A stretch of DNA of 64,000 bases from Avena insularis (lineage: Eukaryota > Streptophyta > Magnoliopsida > Poales > Poaceae): NCBI GenBank assembly GCA_023614405.1, contig CM042691.1, forward strand, positions 172,270,927 through 172,334,926, in the 5' to 3' direction. The position numbers and the translations under genes are program-made. This document shows, one piece after another, positions 54,667 to 64,000 of the stretch. A model generated the notes under the pieces. The model saw only the letters and a program-made list of their open reading frames with translations, was not told where the DNA came from and made no database searches. Positions within the stretch are counted from its first letter, which is position 1; the number at the start of each line of letters is the position of its first letter.

Positions 54667-56071
54667 GTCTCCCACTTGCACTAGAGTCAACTAATCTAGA
54701 TTACATGGTAATATACCGAACACCCATGGCGGTTTGGTGCTGGTCATGTTTTTCCCTCTGGAGAGGTTTAGTCAACGGATCCGCCACATTCAGATCTGTG
54801 TGTACTTTGCAAATCTTTATGTCACCATCTTGGACATGCTCTCGAATAGCGTGATAACGTAGCTTGATGTGCTTCAGCTTCTTGTGTGACCTTGGTTCTT
54901 GCGCATTGGCTATGGCGCCCATGTTATCACAATAGATAGACATTGGGTCCAGCGCACTTGGAACCACACCGAGCTCTGTAATGAACTCCTTCATCCATAT
55001 CACCTCTTGTGAAGCCTCCGAAGCAGCTATGTATTCTGATTCAATTGAAGATCTCGCCACAACGCTTTGCTTTGCACTCCTCCAGCTAACTGTTGCACCA
55101 TTCAAAGTAAATACGTATCCATATTGAGATTTAGAATCATCCGGATCGGTGTTCCAACTAGCATCGGTGTAACCATTTACAATGAGTTGTTCATCACCTC
55201 CATAAGAAAGAACCATATCCTTAGTTCTTCTCAAGTACTTAAGGATGTTTTTGACCGCTGTCCAATGATCCACTCCTGGATCACTTTGATATCTCCTAGT
55301 CAAACTAACAGCATATGCAATGTCGGGTCTAGTACATAGCATGGCATATATAAGAGATCCTATGGCTGAGGCATAGGAAGTCTTACTCATCCTTTCTCTA
55401 TCTTCTGCCGTTGCAAGACTTTGAGTTTTACTCAAGGTCGTATTGGGCAACATGGGCAAGAACCCTTTCTTGCTATCTTCCATTCCAAACCTCTTTAGAA
55501 CTTTGTCCAAATATGTATGTTGTGACAATGATATTAGGCGTCTCGATCTATCTCTATAAATCTTTATGCCTAATATGTAAGCTGCTTCGCCAAGGTCTTT
55601 CATTGAAAAACTATTATTCAAATAATCCTTGACACTATTAAGAAGGTCTACATCATTCCCAATCAACATAATGTCATCAACATATAGTATTAAGAATGAT
55701 ATAGAGCTCCCACTAACTTTCTTGTAAATATAAGCTTCACCATAAGTTTGTATAAAACCAAAACTTTTGATTACCTTATCAAAACGTTGATTCCAACTTC
55801 GGGATGCTTGCTTCAATCCATATATGGACCGTTGAAGTTTGCATACCTTGTTAGCATCTTTAGGATCGACAAAACCTTTGGGTTAAATCATATACAACTC
55901 TTCATCAATTTCTCCATTGAGGAATGCCGTTTTGACATCCATCTGCCATATCTCATAATCATAATATGCAGCGATTCCTAACATAATCCTCACAGACTTT
56001 AGCTTCGCTACTGGTGAGAAAGTCTCATCGTAGTCAACTCCTTGAATTTGTCGAAACCCTTTTGCGATAAG
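54667..56071 (-). pseudogene. RT and RNase H of E
   Basis: Continuation of the polyprotein after the TGA at 56072-56074 (CGA-to-TGA expected). It contains MDVKTAFLNGEIDEELYMI, a TAA near 55884 (from CAA), then the long open part from 55816: the catalytic YVDD in FLILYVDDIMLIGND, the SYASAIGSLIYAMLCTRPDI region and RNase H (YTDASWNTDPDDSKSQYGYV, SSIESEYIAASEASQEVIWM, IYCDNMGAIANAQEP). It ends at 54701 next to the PPT (minus-strand GTGGGAGAC). Only point lesions; domains are otherwise well preserved. Confidence 0.85.
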
Positions 56072-57838
56072 TCAAGCTTTATACACAGTAACATTACCAT
56101 CAACATATGTTTTCTTCTTGAACCATTTGTTCTCGACAACATTCCTGCCATCCGGTAAGTCCACCAAAGTCCATACTTGGTTTTCGTACATGGATCCAAT
56201 CTCGGATTTCGTGGCTTCTTGCCATTTAATGGAATTTGGGATCATCATCGTTTCCTCATATGTTGCAGGGTCATCGGTGTTGTCCACCAACATGACATTC
56301 ATAACGGGATCATACCAATCAGGAGTGGTACGAGTTCTCGTCGACCTGCGAGGTTCCGTAGTAACTTCAACCGAAGTTTCCTGATCAACATCATTAGCTT
56401 CCCCTCTTATTGGTGTAGGCGCCACAGGAACTACTTCCGGTGCTGCGCTACTCGCAAGTTCGAAAGAAGGTTCAACAACCTCGTCGAGTTCTACTTTCCT
56501 TCCAGTCACTTCTTTCGAGAGAAACTCCTTCTCTAGAAAGGATCCATTCTTGGCAACGAAGATCTTGCCCTCGGATCTATGAGAGAAGGTATACCCAATA
56601 GTTTCCTTTGGGTATCCTATGAAGACACATTTTTCCGCTTTGGGTTCAAGCTTGTCCGGCTGTAACTTCTTTACATAGGCTTTGCAACCCCAAACTTTAA
56701 GGAACGATAATTTAGGTTTCTTCCCGAACCATAATTCATACGGTGTCGTTTCAATGGATTTAGATGGTGCCCTATTTAAAGTGAATGCGGCTGTTTCTAA
56801 TGCATAACCCCAAAATGATAGCGGTAAATCTGTAAGTGACATCATAGAATGAACCATATCTAAGAGAGTTCGATTACGATGTTCGGACACACCATTACAC
56901 TTTGGTGTTCCGTGCGGTGTCAATTGTGAAAGTATTCCGCATTCCTTCAAATGATCGCCAAACTCGTAACTTAGATATTCACCTCCACGATCAGATCGTA
57001 GAAATTTAATCTTCTTGTTACGTTGATTCTCTACCTCACTCTGAAATTCCTTAAAATTCTCGAAAGTTTCGGACTTACGTTTCATGAAATAGATATACCC
57101 ATATCTACTCAAGTCATCCGTGAAGGTAAGAACATAACGATAACCACCGCGCGATGCTACACTCATTGGGACACACACCTCGTTATGTATGATTTCCAAT
57201 AAGTTCGTAGCTCGCTCCATCATACCAGAAAATGGAGTCTTAGTCATTTTACCCATCAGACATGCTTCGCATCTTTCAAGTGATTCAAGAAGTCCATCGG
57301 AATGGAGTTTCTTCATACGCTTCACTCCAATATGACCAAGACGACAGTGCCACATATAGGTCGAGTTATAGCTCAATTTCAAACGTTTAGCTTCAATGTT
57401 ATTAATGTGTGTATTTCCACAATCGAGATTCACTAAAAATAGACCATCTATCAAAGGTGCATGTGCATAAAACATATTACTCATATAAATCGAACAACCA
57501 TTATTCTCGGACTTAAACAAGTAACCGTCTCGCAATAAACATGATCCAGATATAATGTTCATGCTCAACGCAGGCACCAAATAACAATTATTTAAGTATA
57601 AAACTAATCCCGATGGTAGATGAAGAGGTAGCGTGCCGACCGCGATCACATGAACCTTTGATCCATTTCCAACGCGCATCGTCACCTCGTTCTTCGCTAG
57701 CTTCCGTTTATTCTGCAGTACCTATTTCGAGTTACAAATATGAGCAACCGAACCAGTATCAAATACCCAGGCACTACTACGAGTACTAGTGATATACACA
57801 TCAATAACATGTATATCGGATATACCTTTCTTCTTGAT
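56072..57838 (-). pseudogene. Protease and integrase of E
   Basis: The protease motif WVFDTGSVAHICN is near 57752-57766, followed by a TAG (from CAG) near 57722; the frame is open from 57685. GAG-pre-integrase (MWHCRLGHIGVKRMKKLHSD, RCEACLMGK) gives HHCC. The catalytic core has HNEVCVPMS, where the family has TDVCGPM, so the first catalytic Asp is Glu. FLRSDRGGEYLSYEF and NGVSEHRNRTLLDMVHSMMS are present. Then comes ELWFGKKPKLSFLKVWGCKA, a variable linker rich in Glu/Pro, and the RT start (NQVWTLVDLPDGRNVVENKW), ending at a TGA (56072). Confidence 0.85.
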
Positions 57839-57849
57839 GTTGTCGTTCT

Positions 57850-58662
57850 TCAAATCCGCCAAGTACTTTGGTCAATTCCTCTTCTAGTGACCTTCTCCCT
57901 TGCAGTAAAAGCACTCAGTATCAGCCTTAGGCCCAGCCTTGGTCTTCTTCGCCGGGGCGGTAACTTTCTTACCGCCCTTATTGAAGTTTCCCTTTTTCTT
58001 AGACTTGCCTTGCTTCTTGAATTTGGTGGTCTTGTTGACCAACAACATTTGGTGCTCTTTCTTGATCTCCACTTCTGCATATTTCAACATGGAGAAGAGT
58101 TTTGACAACGACTTGTCCATGTTTTGCATATTATAGTTCATCACAAAGTTCTTGTAACTTGGTGGTAGTGATTGGAGGACACGATGAATCCCCAAAGCAT
58201 AGGAATCACTATTCCCAAGCTTTGAAGCTTGCTTGCGTGCCCAGACATCTTAAGCACGTGCTCAGTGACGGAGCTGCCCTCTTCCATCTTGCAGTTAAAG
58301 AACTTCTCATAAGCCTCATAACTCTCAACTGCCGCGTGAGCCTCAAATATCATTTTGAGTTCACTGACAATATCATGTGGGTCATGATTCTCAAACCTTT
58401 TCTAAAGCTCCAATTCTAAACCATACAAGATAGCACACTGAACTGTGGAGTACTGATTCTTCTGAGCGAGAAAAATATTCTTTACCTCATCGGTAGCATT
58501 AGCTTTAGGCGGGTCACCCAGCGGTGCATCCAACACATAGGTCAAATTACCAGCATTGAGGACAATCCTCAAATTGCGGAACCAATCCGCGAAGTTGCTT
58601 CTATTGTATTTCAACTTTTATTTCTCTAGGAACGCATTAAAATTGATGGTAGGGGCCGCCAT
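57850..58662 (-). pseudogene. gag of E
   Basis: Starts MAAPTINFNAFLEK at 58662, with a TAA 15 codons in (about 58618). It continues NRSNFADWFRNLRIVLNAGN (Copia capsid start), a TAG (from CAG) near 58400, EAHAAVESYEAYEKFFNCKM, a frameshift near 58240, and LPPSYKNFVMNYNMQNMDKS. A Lys-rich region precedes the knuckle CFYCKGEGH, which is interrupted by TAG at the Trp position and TGA at the last Cys. Five lesions make it clearly dead. gag packages element RNA. Confidence 0.85.
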
Positions 58663-59695
58663 TGATCTACAACATATTTGCAATAGTTTAGACTAAGTTT
58701 ATGACAAATTGAGTTCTAATTAATAGTTAAATTAATCTAGGTGAACTCCCACTCAAAACAATATCCCTCAAATTGTTTTAGTGATCACACGAACCAAATC
58801 CACCACATCAAAACCGATCATCACGAGAGTTAATGTATCTTCAATGGCGAACAATCAACATGTTCATCATATCTACTATATGACTCATGATTTACCTTTC
58901 GGTGATCCGTGTTGCGAGACCATGTCTGTACATGCTAGTCTTGTCAAAATCAAACCTGAGGTTCCGCATGAGCAAATATGGCTTGCTCACATTGTATACA
59001 CTCGCAGAATCTAACACACCCGATCATCACGTGGTGCTTCGAAACAACGAGCTTTAGCAACGGTGCTTACTAAGGATGAACACTTTAAAACTTGAAATTT
59101 TGTGCTTGAGGGATCATCCTATAATGCTACCATCGCAAACTAAGCAATACAATATGCATAAAAGGATTAACATCACATGCAATTCATAATATGTGATATG
59201 ATATGGCCTTTCTTCTTGTGCTTCCGATCTCCATCTTCAAGCACGAACATGATCTCCATCATCACCGGTATGTCGTCAAGGTCATGGCGCCGCTTCATGG
59301 TTGTCGTCCACCAGCATCAACTATTACAACTAATTTGAATAGACACGCAGGTCTTAACGGAATTTAAAATACAACCATATGGCTCCTGCCGGTTGCCAAC
59401 TTACAATAAGGAACATTGCATACATCATATATAATCACAATCACAGCACACCCCTGCAAAACAAAGTTAGACGCCTCTAATTTTCTTTGCATATTTTACG
59501 TGGTTTGGGGCTTTCAATAAGTGTCGTTCTAACTTACAAACAAGAACCACAACGTTGATGCTTGAACTATCAAGTGCCCATTGTAAATTCAATCTATACT
59601 ATGATGGGAGAGACAGACACCCGCAAAGCCACTTATGCAATACAAGTTGCATGTTAAGCGTGGAGCAAGTCTCATGAATGATGTCATGTAAGGTT
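58663..59695 (-). other. Untranslated leader of E
   Basis: About 1 kb between gag and the adjoining LTR, with no convincing ORF. Long leaders are typical of BARE-type elements. No tRNA-iMet PBS (TGGTATCAGAGC) occurs next to 59696, so the adjoining LTR does not belong to E. Confidence 0.6.
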
Positions 59696-61408
59696 TGAAG
59701 GGTTTCGCGGCATAGTAAATCAAAATTTTCTACGAATGCGAACAGAGGGAAAGCCAAGATCTAATCTAGGAGACGCAAACAATGAGAGAGATTGGATTAG
59801 ATCTTCATACCCTTGAAGATTCGCACAGAGCGTTAAATCGGGCGTGGGTGATGTAGTCATACTCGCTTCTCCTCCTCGCGATCTGATCCGATCTAGCACC
59901 ACAAGTGGCGGTGCCTCCGTGAGATGCACACGTGCAGCACCTCGACGTCTCCTGCTTCCTCGGACCAAAAAGTATGGTGGAGAGATGGGTTGGATCTACA
60001 ACGCGACGGCGCGGTGCAATTGGTGGAGAATTTCTGCAGCAGGGCTTCGCCTACAAGCAGTCGGGAGGGAGAGAGGAGGGCAGCAGGGCGGCTAGGGTTG
60101 GAGGCGAAGGTGTGGGGGGTGGTGCGCCCCCAGCCCTCTATATATATAGGGGTGGGCGCAGCCCTAGCCCCTCCCCCAAGCCCAAACCGGCGGCCCCAAG
60201 GAGAAGGAGTGGGGGGCAAGGAAACCCCCCCTTCTAGAAGCTCTATCTCGAGTTTAAAACCCTCTTGGCCGGCTGGGCCCTATGGGGCCTTGTTCCCCTG
60301 GCCCAATGCGTCCAGGGCACTCCCTCATAGGCCCATGCCCCCTCCCGGAAGGTGTGGCCACGTTGGTCCCCTTCCAGAAGGTTCTAGAAGCTTCCGGTAC
60401 AATACCGATTAACCCGGAACAATTCCGAACTCCAAAAACTGCACTGCCTTATATGAATCTTATTCTCCGGACCACTCCGGAACCTCTCGTGATGTCCCGG
60501 ATCCCATCCGAGAGTCCGAACAAAAACTCATAAACCAATTATCCAATCTATCCTAGCGTCGAGACACGTTAAGTGTGTGACCCTGCGGGTTCGAGAATAT
60601 GCAGACATGATCTTCTATCAATAATCAACAATGGGTGCGAAACCCATATTGACTCCCACACATTCATCGATGATCATATCGGATGAACCACGATGCCAGG
60701 ATTCAATCAATCCCATATATATTCCCTTCGTCTCGCGATATTTTACTCGCCCGAGATTCGATCGTCGGTACCGTCATACCTAATTCAATCTCGTTCACAG
60801 CAAGTACTTTACTCGTTCCGTAATCCGATATCACTATGTGATTAACTCCTTAACCACATGCTTGCAAGCGGTGTTGATATCGATTACCGAGTGGGCCCGA
60901 AGTATATCTCTCCGACTTGGGAGGGACAAATCCCATCTTGATACACACAACCCAACAGATACTTTCCGATCACCTGAGAGACACCTTTATGATCACCCTC
61001 TCATAGGATGACGTTTGATGACCTCAAAGATTTCTTCCGATACCAGGGAGTTGTATTATCTCATGGTCTAAGGAATACAATATTTGACATAAGAAAAGCT
61101 TCGCAAAGACGAACACGATGACACGATCTAATTTCTTCGCTTAGTTTGGGTCTGTCCATCACATCATTATCCCAATGATATGATCTCATTATCAATTGAC
61201 AACTCATGTCTATGGTTAGGAAACCTTAACCATCATTGATCAATGAGCTAGTCCATAGAGGCGTACTAGGGACACGGTGTTGTTCACAAACCACACAAGT
61301 ATTAAAGTTTCCGCTTAATACAATTCTAGTATGGAATATAAACATTATCATGAACAAGAATTATAATAATAACATCTTTATTATTGCCTCTAGGGCATAA
61401 TTCCAACA
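59696..61408 (-). repeat. F 3' LTR (1.7 kb)
   Basis: Sense start TGTTGGAATTATGCCCTAGA; outer end on the + strand TGAAGGGTTTCGCGG. A TATA run is at 60137-60148. A GC-rich part at about 59880-60350 gives ORFs on both strands (for example 59924-60412) that are not genes. Confidence 0.85.
60137..60148 (-). promoter_or_regulatory. F LTR TATA box
   Basis: CTATATATATAG, flanked by GC-rich sequence (CCCACCCC upstream in sense, AGGGCTGGGGG downstream), in the position of the BARE-group LTR promoter. Confidence 0.7.
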
Positions 61409-62792
61409 GTCTCCCACTTGCACTAGAGTCAATAATCTAGTTTACATTTGGCAACAATCTCACACCCATGGCACTGAGGTGCTGATCATTTTTTACACGT
61501 GGAAGAGGTTTAGTCAATGGATCTGCGACATTCAGATCTGTATGTACTTTGCTAATCTTCAGATCTCCATCTGCTATATAATCTCGGATTATATGAAATT
61601 TTCGGTTGATATGCTTGGTATTTGGATGATATCTTGGTTCCTTAGCGAGTGCTATGGCGCCAGTGTTGTCACACAATATCTCCAGTGGTTCCAATGCACT
61701 TGGAACCACGCCAAGCTCAGTGATGAAGTTCCTGATCCAAACTCCTTCACTTGACGCTTCTGCAGCAGCCGTGTATTCCGCTTCTACTGTAGATCCCGCG
61801 ATCACACTTTGCTTGCAGCTTCTCCATCTCACAGCTCCTCCATTCAAAATATACACGTATCCTGTCTGAGATTTAGAATCATCCTTGTCGGTGTCGAAAC
61901 TAGCATCGACGTATCCTTTTACGACGAGCTGTTCATCACCCCCATAGACTAAGAACATTTCTTTAGTCCTATTTAGGTACTTTAGGATGTTCTTCACGGC
62001 TGTCCAGTGTTCCACTCCTGGATCACTTTGATATCTGCTCGTCAAACTAAGAGCATTGGACACATCCGGTCTAGTACACAGCATGGCATACATGATAGAA
62101 CTTATGGCCGAGGCATAAGGCACTTTGCTCATAGCTTCCCTATCATTTACCATAGCTGGACACTGAGCCTTGCTCAATATCTTACCTGACAACATAGGCA
62201 CTGAACCTTTCTTTGCCTTATCCATTCTGAACCTTTTCAGAACTTTGTCTAGGTATGTACTCTAGCTTAAAGCTCTCAGGCGTCTTTGTCTATCTCTATA
62301 GATCTTGATGCCCAATATATAAGCAGCTTCACCTAGGTCTTTCATTGAAAAACACTTGTTCAAATAACTCTTCACATCGTTAAGCATGTTGATGTCATTT
62401 CCGATAATCAATATGTCATCCACATATAGTACCAGAAACGTCACCGAGCTCCCACTCACTTTCTTGTAGATACAAGCTTCGTAGCAATTTGGAACAAATC
62501 CAAAGCTCTTGATCACTTGATCAAAACGAAGGTTCCAACTCCGAGATGCTTGCTTCAGTCCATAAATGGAACGCTGAAGTTTGCATACTTTATTAGCATC
62601 CTTAGGATCGACAAAACCTTCGGGTTGCATCATATACAACTCTTCATCAATGTTTCCATTGAGGAATGCAGTCTTGACATCCATCTACCATATTTCATAA
62701 TCATGAAACACAGCAATTGCTAATAAAATCCGAATGGACTTAAACATCGCTACGGGAGAGAAAGTCTCATCGTAGTCAACACCTTGAACTTG
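61409..62792 (-). pseudogene. RT and RNase H of F
   Basis: Follows a TGA at 62793-62795 (from CGA). A TAG replaces the Gln of IWQMDVKTAFLNG near 62686. The ORF 62684-62262 carries GLKQASRSWNLRFDQVIKSF and the active site FLVLYVDDILIIGND. A TAG (from CAG) near 62264 precedes STYLDKVLKRF. The last ORF, 62225-61437, contains YASAISSIMYAMLCTRPDVS and RNase H (YVDASFDTDKDDSKSQTGYV, STVEAEYTAAAEASSEGVWI, ILCDNTGAIALAKEP). PPT at 61409-61430. All catalytic residues visible are intact; only nonsense codons kill it. Confidence 0.85.
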
Positions 62793-63992
62793 TCAAAAAC
62801 CTTTCGCAACAAGCCGTGCTTTATAGACGGTAACATTACCATCTGCGTCCGTTTTCTTCTTGAAGATCCATTTATACTCAACGGCCTTTTGGTTGCTAGG
62901 AGGGTCCACCAAAGTCCATACTTGGTTTTCGCTCATGGATCCCAATTCGGATTTCATGGCTTCTAGCCATTTCTCAGAGTCTGGGCTCATCATCGCTTCC
63001 TCATAGTTCGTAGGTTCACTGTCTTCTACTAACAAGACAGTCAAGACAGGGTTGCCGTACCACTCAGGAGGGGCACGCGACCTTGTCGACCTGCGACGTT
63101 CAGTAGCAGCATCGTCCGAAGCTTCATGATCCTTGTCATTAGCTTCCTCTATTGTTGGTGCAGGTGGCACTGGAACAATTTCAGGTGCTGCGCTACTCTC
63201 CAATTCAAGAGAAGGTTCAATAACCTCGTCTAGCTCTAGTTTCCTCCCACTCACTTCTTTCGAGAGAAACTCCTTCTCAAGAAAGGAACCGTTCTTTGCG
63301 ACAAACACTTTGCCTTCGGTTCTGTGATAGAAGGTATACCCAATAGTTTCCTTAGGGTATCCTATGAAGATGCATTTCTCCGCTTTGGGTTCGAGCTTGT
63401 CCGGCATCAACTTCTTGACGTGAGCTTCGCATCCCCAAACTTTAAGAAACGACAACTTAGGTTTAGCACCAAACCACAGTTCATACGGTGTCGTCTCAAC
63501 GGATTTAGATAGAGCCCTATTTAAAGTGAATGCAGCGGTTTCTAATGCATAACCCCAAAATGATAACGGCAAATCAGTAAGAGACATCATCGATCGGACC
63601 ATATCTAATAGGGTTCGGTTCCGACGTTCAGACACACCATTGCGCTGTGGTGTTCCGGGTGGCGTGAGTTGCGAAACGATTCCGCTTGCTTTAATATGCG
63701 TGAGAAAATCATAACTCAAATATTCGCCCCCACGATCGGATCGTAGAAACTTAATCTTTCTGTTACGATGGTTCTCCACTTCATTCTGAAATTCCTTGAA
63801 CTTTTCAAATGTTTCAGATTTATGTTTCATTAAATAGATATACCCATATCTACTTAAGTCATCGGTAAAAGTGAGAAAATAGCGATATCCACCGCGCGTC
63901 GAAACACTCATCGGTCCGCATACATCGGTATGTATGATTTCCAACAAGTTCGTTGCTCGCTCCATCATACCGGAGAACGGGGTTTTGATCAT
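62793..63992 (-). pseudogene. Integrase and RT start of F, partial at window edge
   Basis: A 399-codon open stretch. Integrase core with IIHTDVCGPMSVSTRGG, FLRSDRGGEYLSYDF and NGVSERRNRTLLDMVRSMMS: the D, D and E are all present. Then YELWFGAKPKLSFLKVWGCE, a linker with ESSAAPEIVPVPPAPTIEEA, RRRSTRSRAPPEWYG, and RT start (NQVWTLVDPPSNQKAVEYKW, YKARLVAKGF), where a TGA ends it. The HHCC part lies beyond position 64000. Confidence 0.85.
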
Positions 63993-64000
63993 CTTGCCCA

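Larger units (their letters stand above)
52772..59695 (-). mobile_element. Element E: BARE/Angela-like Ty1/Copia, left part
   Basis: In + order: 3' LTR (52772-54666), RT/RNase H, integrase, protease, gag, and about 1 kb of leader that stops at 59695 where a different Copia element begins. The Copia order gag-PR-INT-RT-RH on the minus strand is clear. No PBS or 5' LTR of E is present; they should lie beyond the window if F is nested in the leader. Several stops make it inactive. Confidence 0.85.
59696..64000 (-). mobile_element. Element F: second BARE/Angela-like Copia, partial (runs off window)
   Basis: 3' LTR 59696-61408, PPT, then RT/RNase H and integrase on the minus strand up to the window edge. 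Proteins resemble those of E closely but not identically, and LTR starts differ substantially from E's, so it is a distinct subfamily. It abuts E's leader without an E PBS, consistent with nesting in E. Protease, gag and 5' LTR should lie right of the window. Confidence 0.85.

Noticed and set aside
59696..61408. Shared LTR joining E and F into one array like element C
   Set aside because: E and F LTR starts differ by far more than two LTRs of one element would, and no PBS lies beside 59696 on the E side. Nesting or truncation fits better.

Overview
This window is almost entirely a stack of nested LTR retrotransposons, as in an intergenic block of a large grass genome. A Triticeae species (wheat, Aegilops, barley or a relative) is the best fit. 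The evidence is Athila-type and Tekay-type Gypsy pol proteins, BARE/Angela-like Copia pol and LTR ends, PBSs matching initiator-Met tRNA, and very long LTRs. No intact gene is present. The only non-transposon coding trace is a broken F-box-like gene at about 51.6-52.6 kb.

Layout, using local names. Element B is a long-LTR, short-internal, minus-strand element. It runs from left of the window to 51301; its left LTR starts off-window and resumes at 17095-20500, and its right LTR is 47915-51301. Element A (Athila-like Gypsy, minus) sits inside B's left LTR and occupies 1-3792 plus 14240-17094. Element N1 (minus, LTRs 3793-8178 and 9928-14225) sits inside A's reverse transcriptase. Element C (Tekay-like Gypsy, minus, 21133-46524, TSD ACAAA) sits inside B's zinc-knuckle gene. 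It has an LTR/internal/LTR/partial-internal/LTR-stub structure. Element D (plus, 28868-38948, TSD CGGTT) sits inside C's gag. Right of B come about 1.5 kb of other DNA with the F-box-like remnant, then a Copia element E (from 52772) whose leader is interrupted at 59696 by a second Copia element F that runs off the window.

LTR divergence, counted by eye on stretches of about 200 bp, is roughly 9% for B, 7-8% for C, 4-5% for D and 3% for N1. This agrees with the nesting order.

N1 and B look non-autonomous. They carry 3.4-4.4 kb LTRs around about 1.8-2 kb of internal DNA that encodes only a protein with multiple CCHC zinc knuckles. They share PBS, PPT and hairpin features with the pol-bearing element C, so C-like elements are plausible helpers. 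D also looks non-autonomous, because its pol remnant is far more decayed than its LTRs.

The most interesting signal is a short module inside the LTRs of N1, B, C and D. On the sense strand it consists of a small hairpin, two consecutive 10-12 bp palindromes and a further hairpin, about 0.6-0.8 kb upstream of the PBS in full-length LTRs. The palindrome arms differ between families but stay self-complementary. This looks like selection on structure, possibly for RNA dimerisation or packaging.
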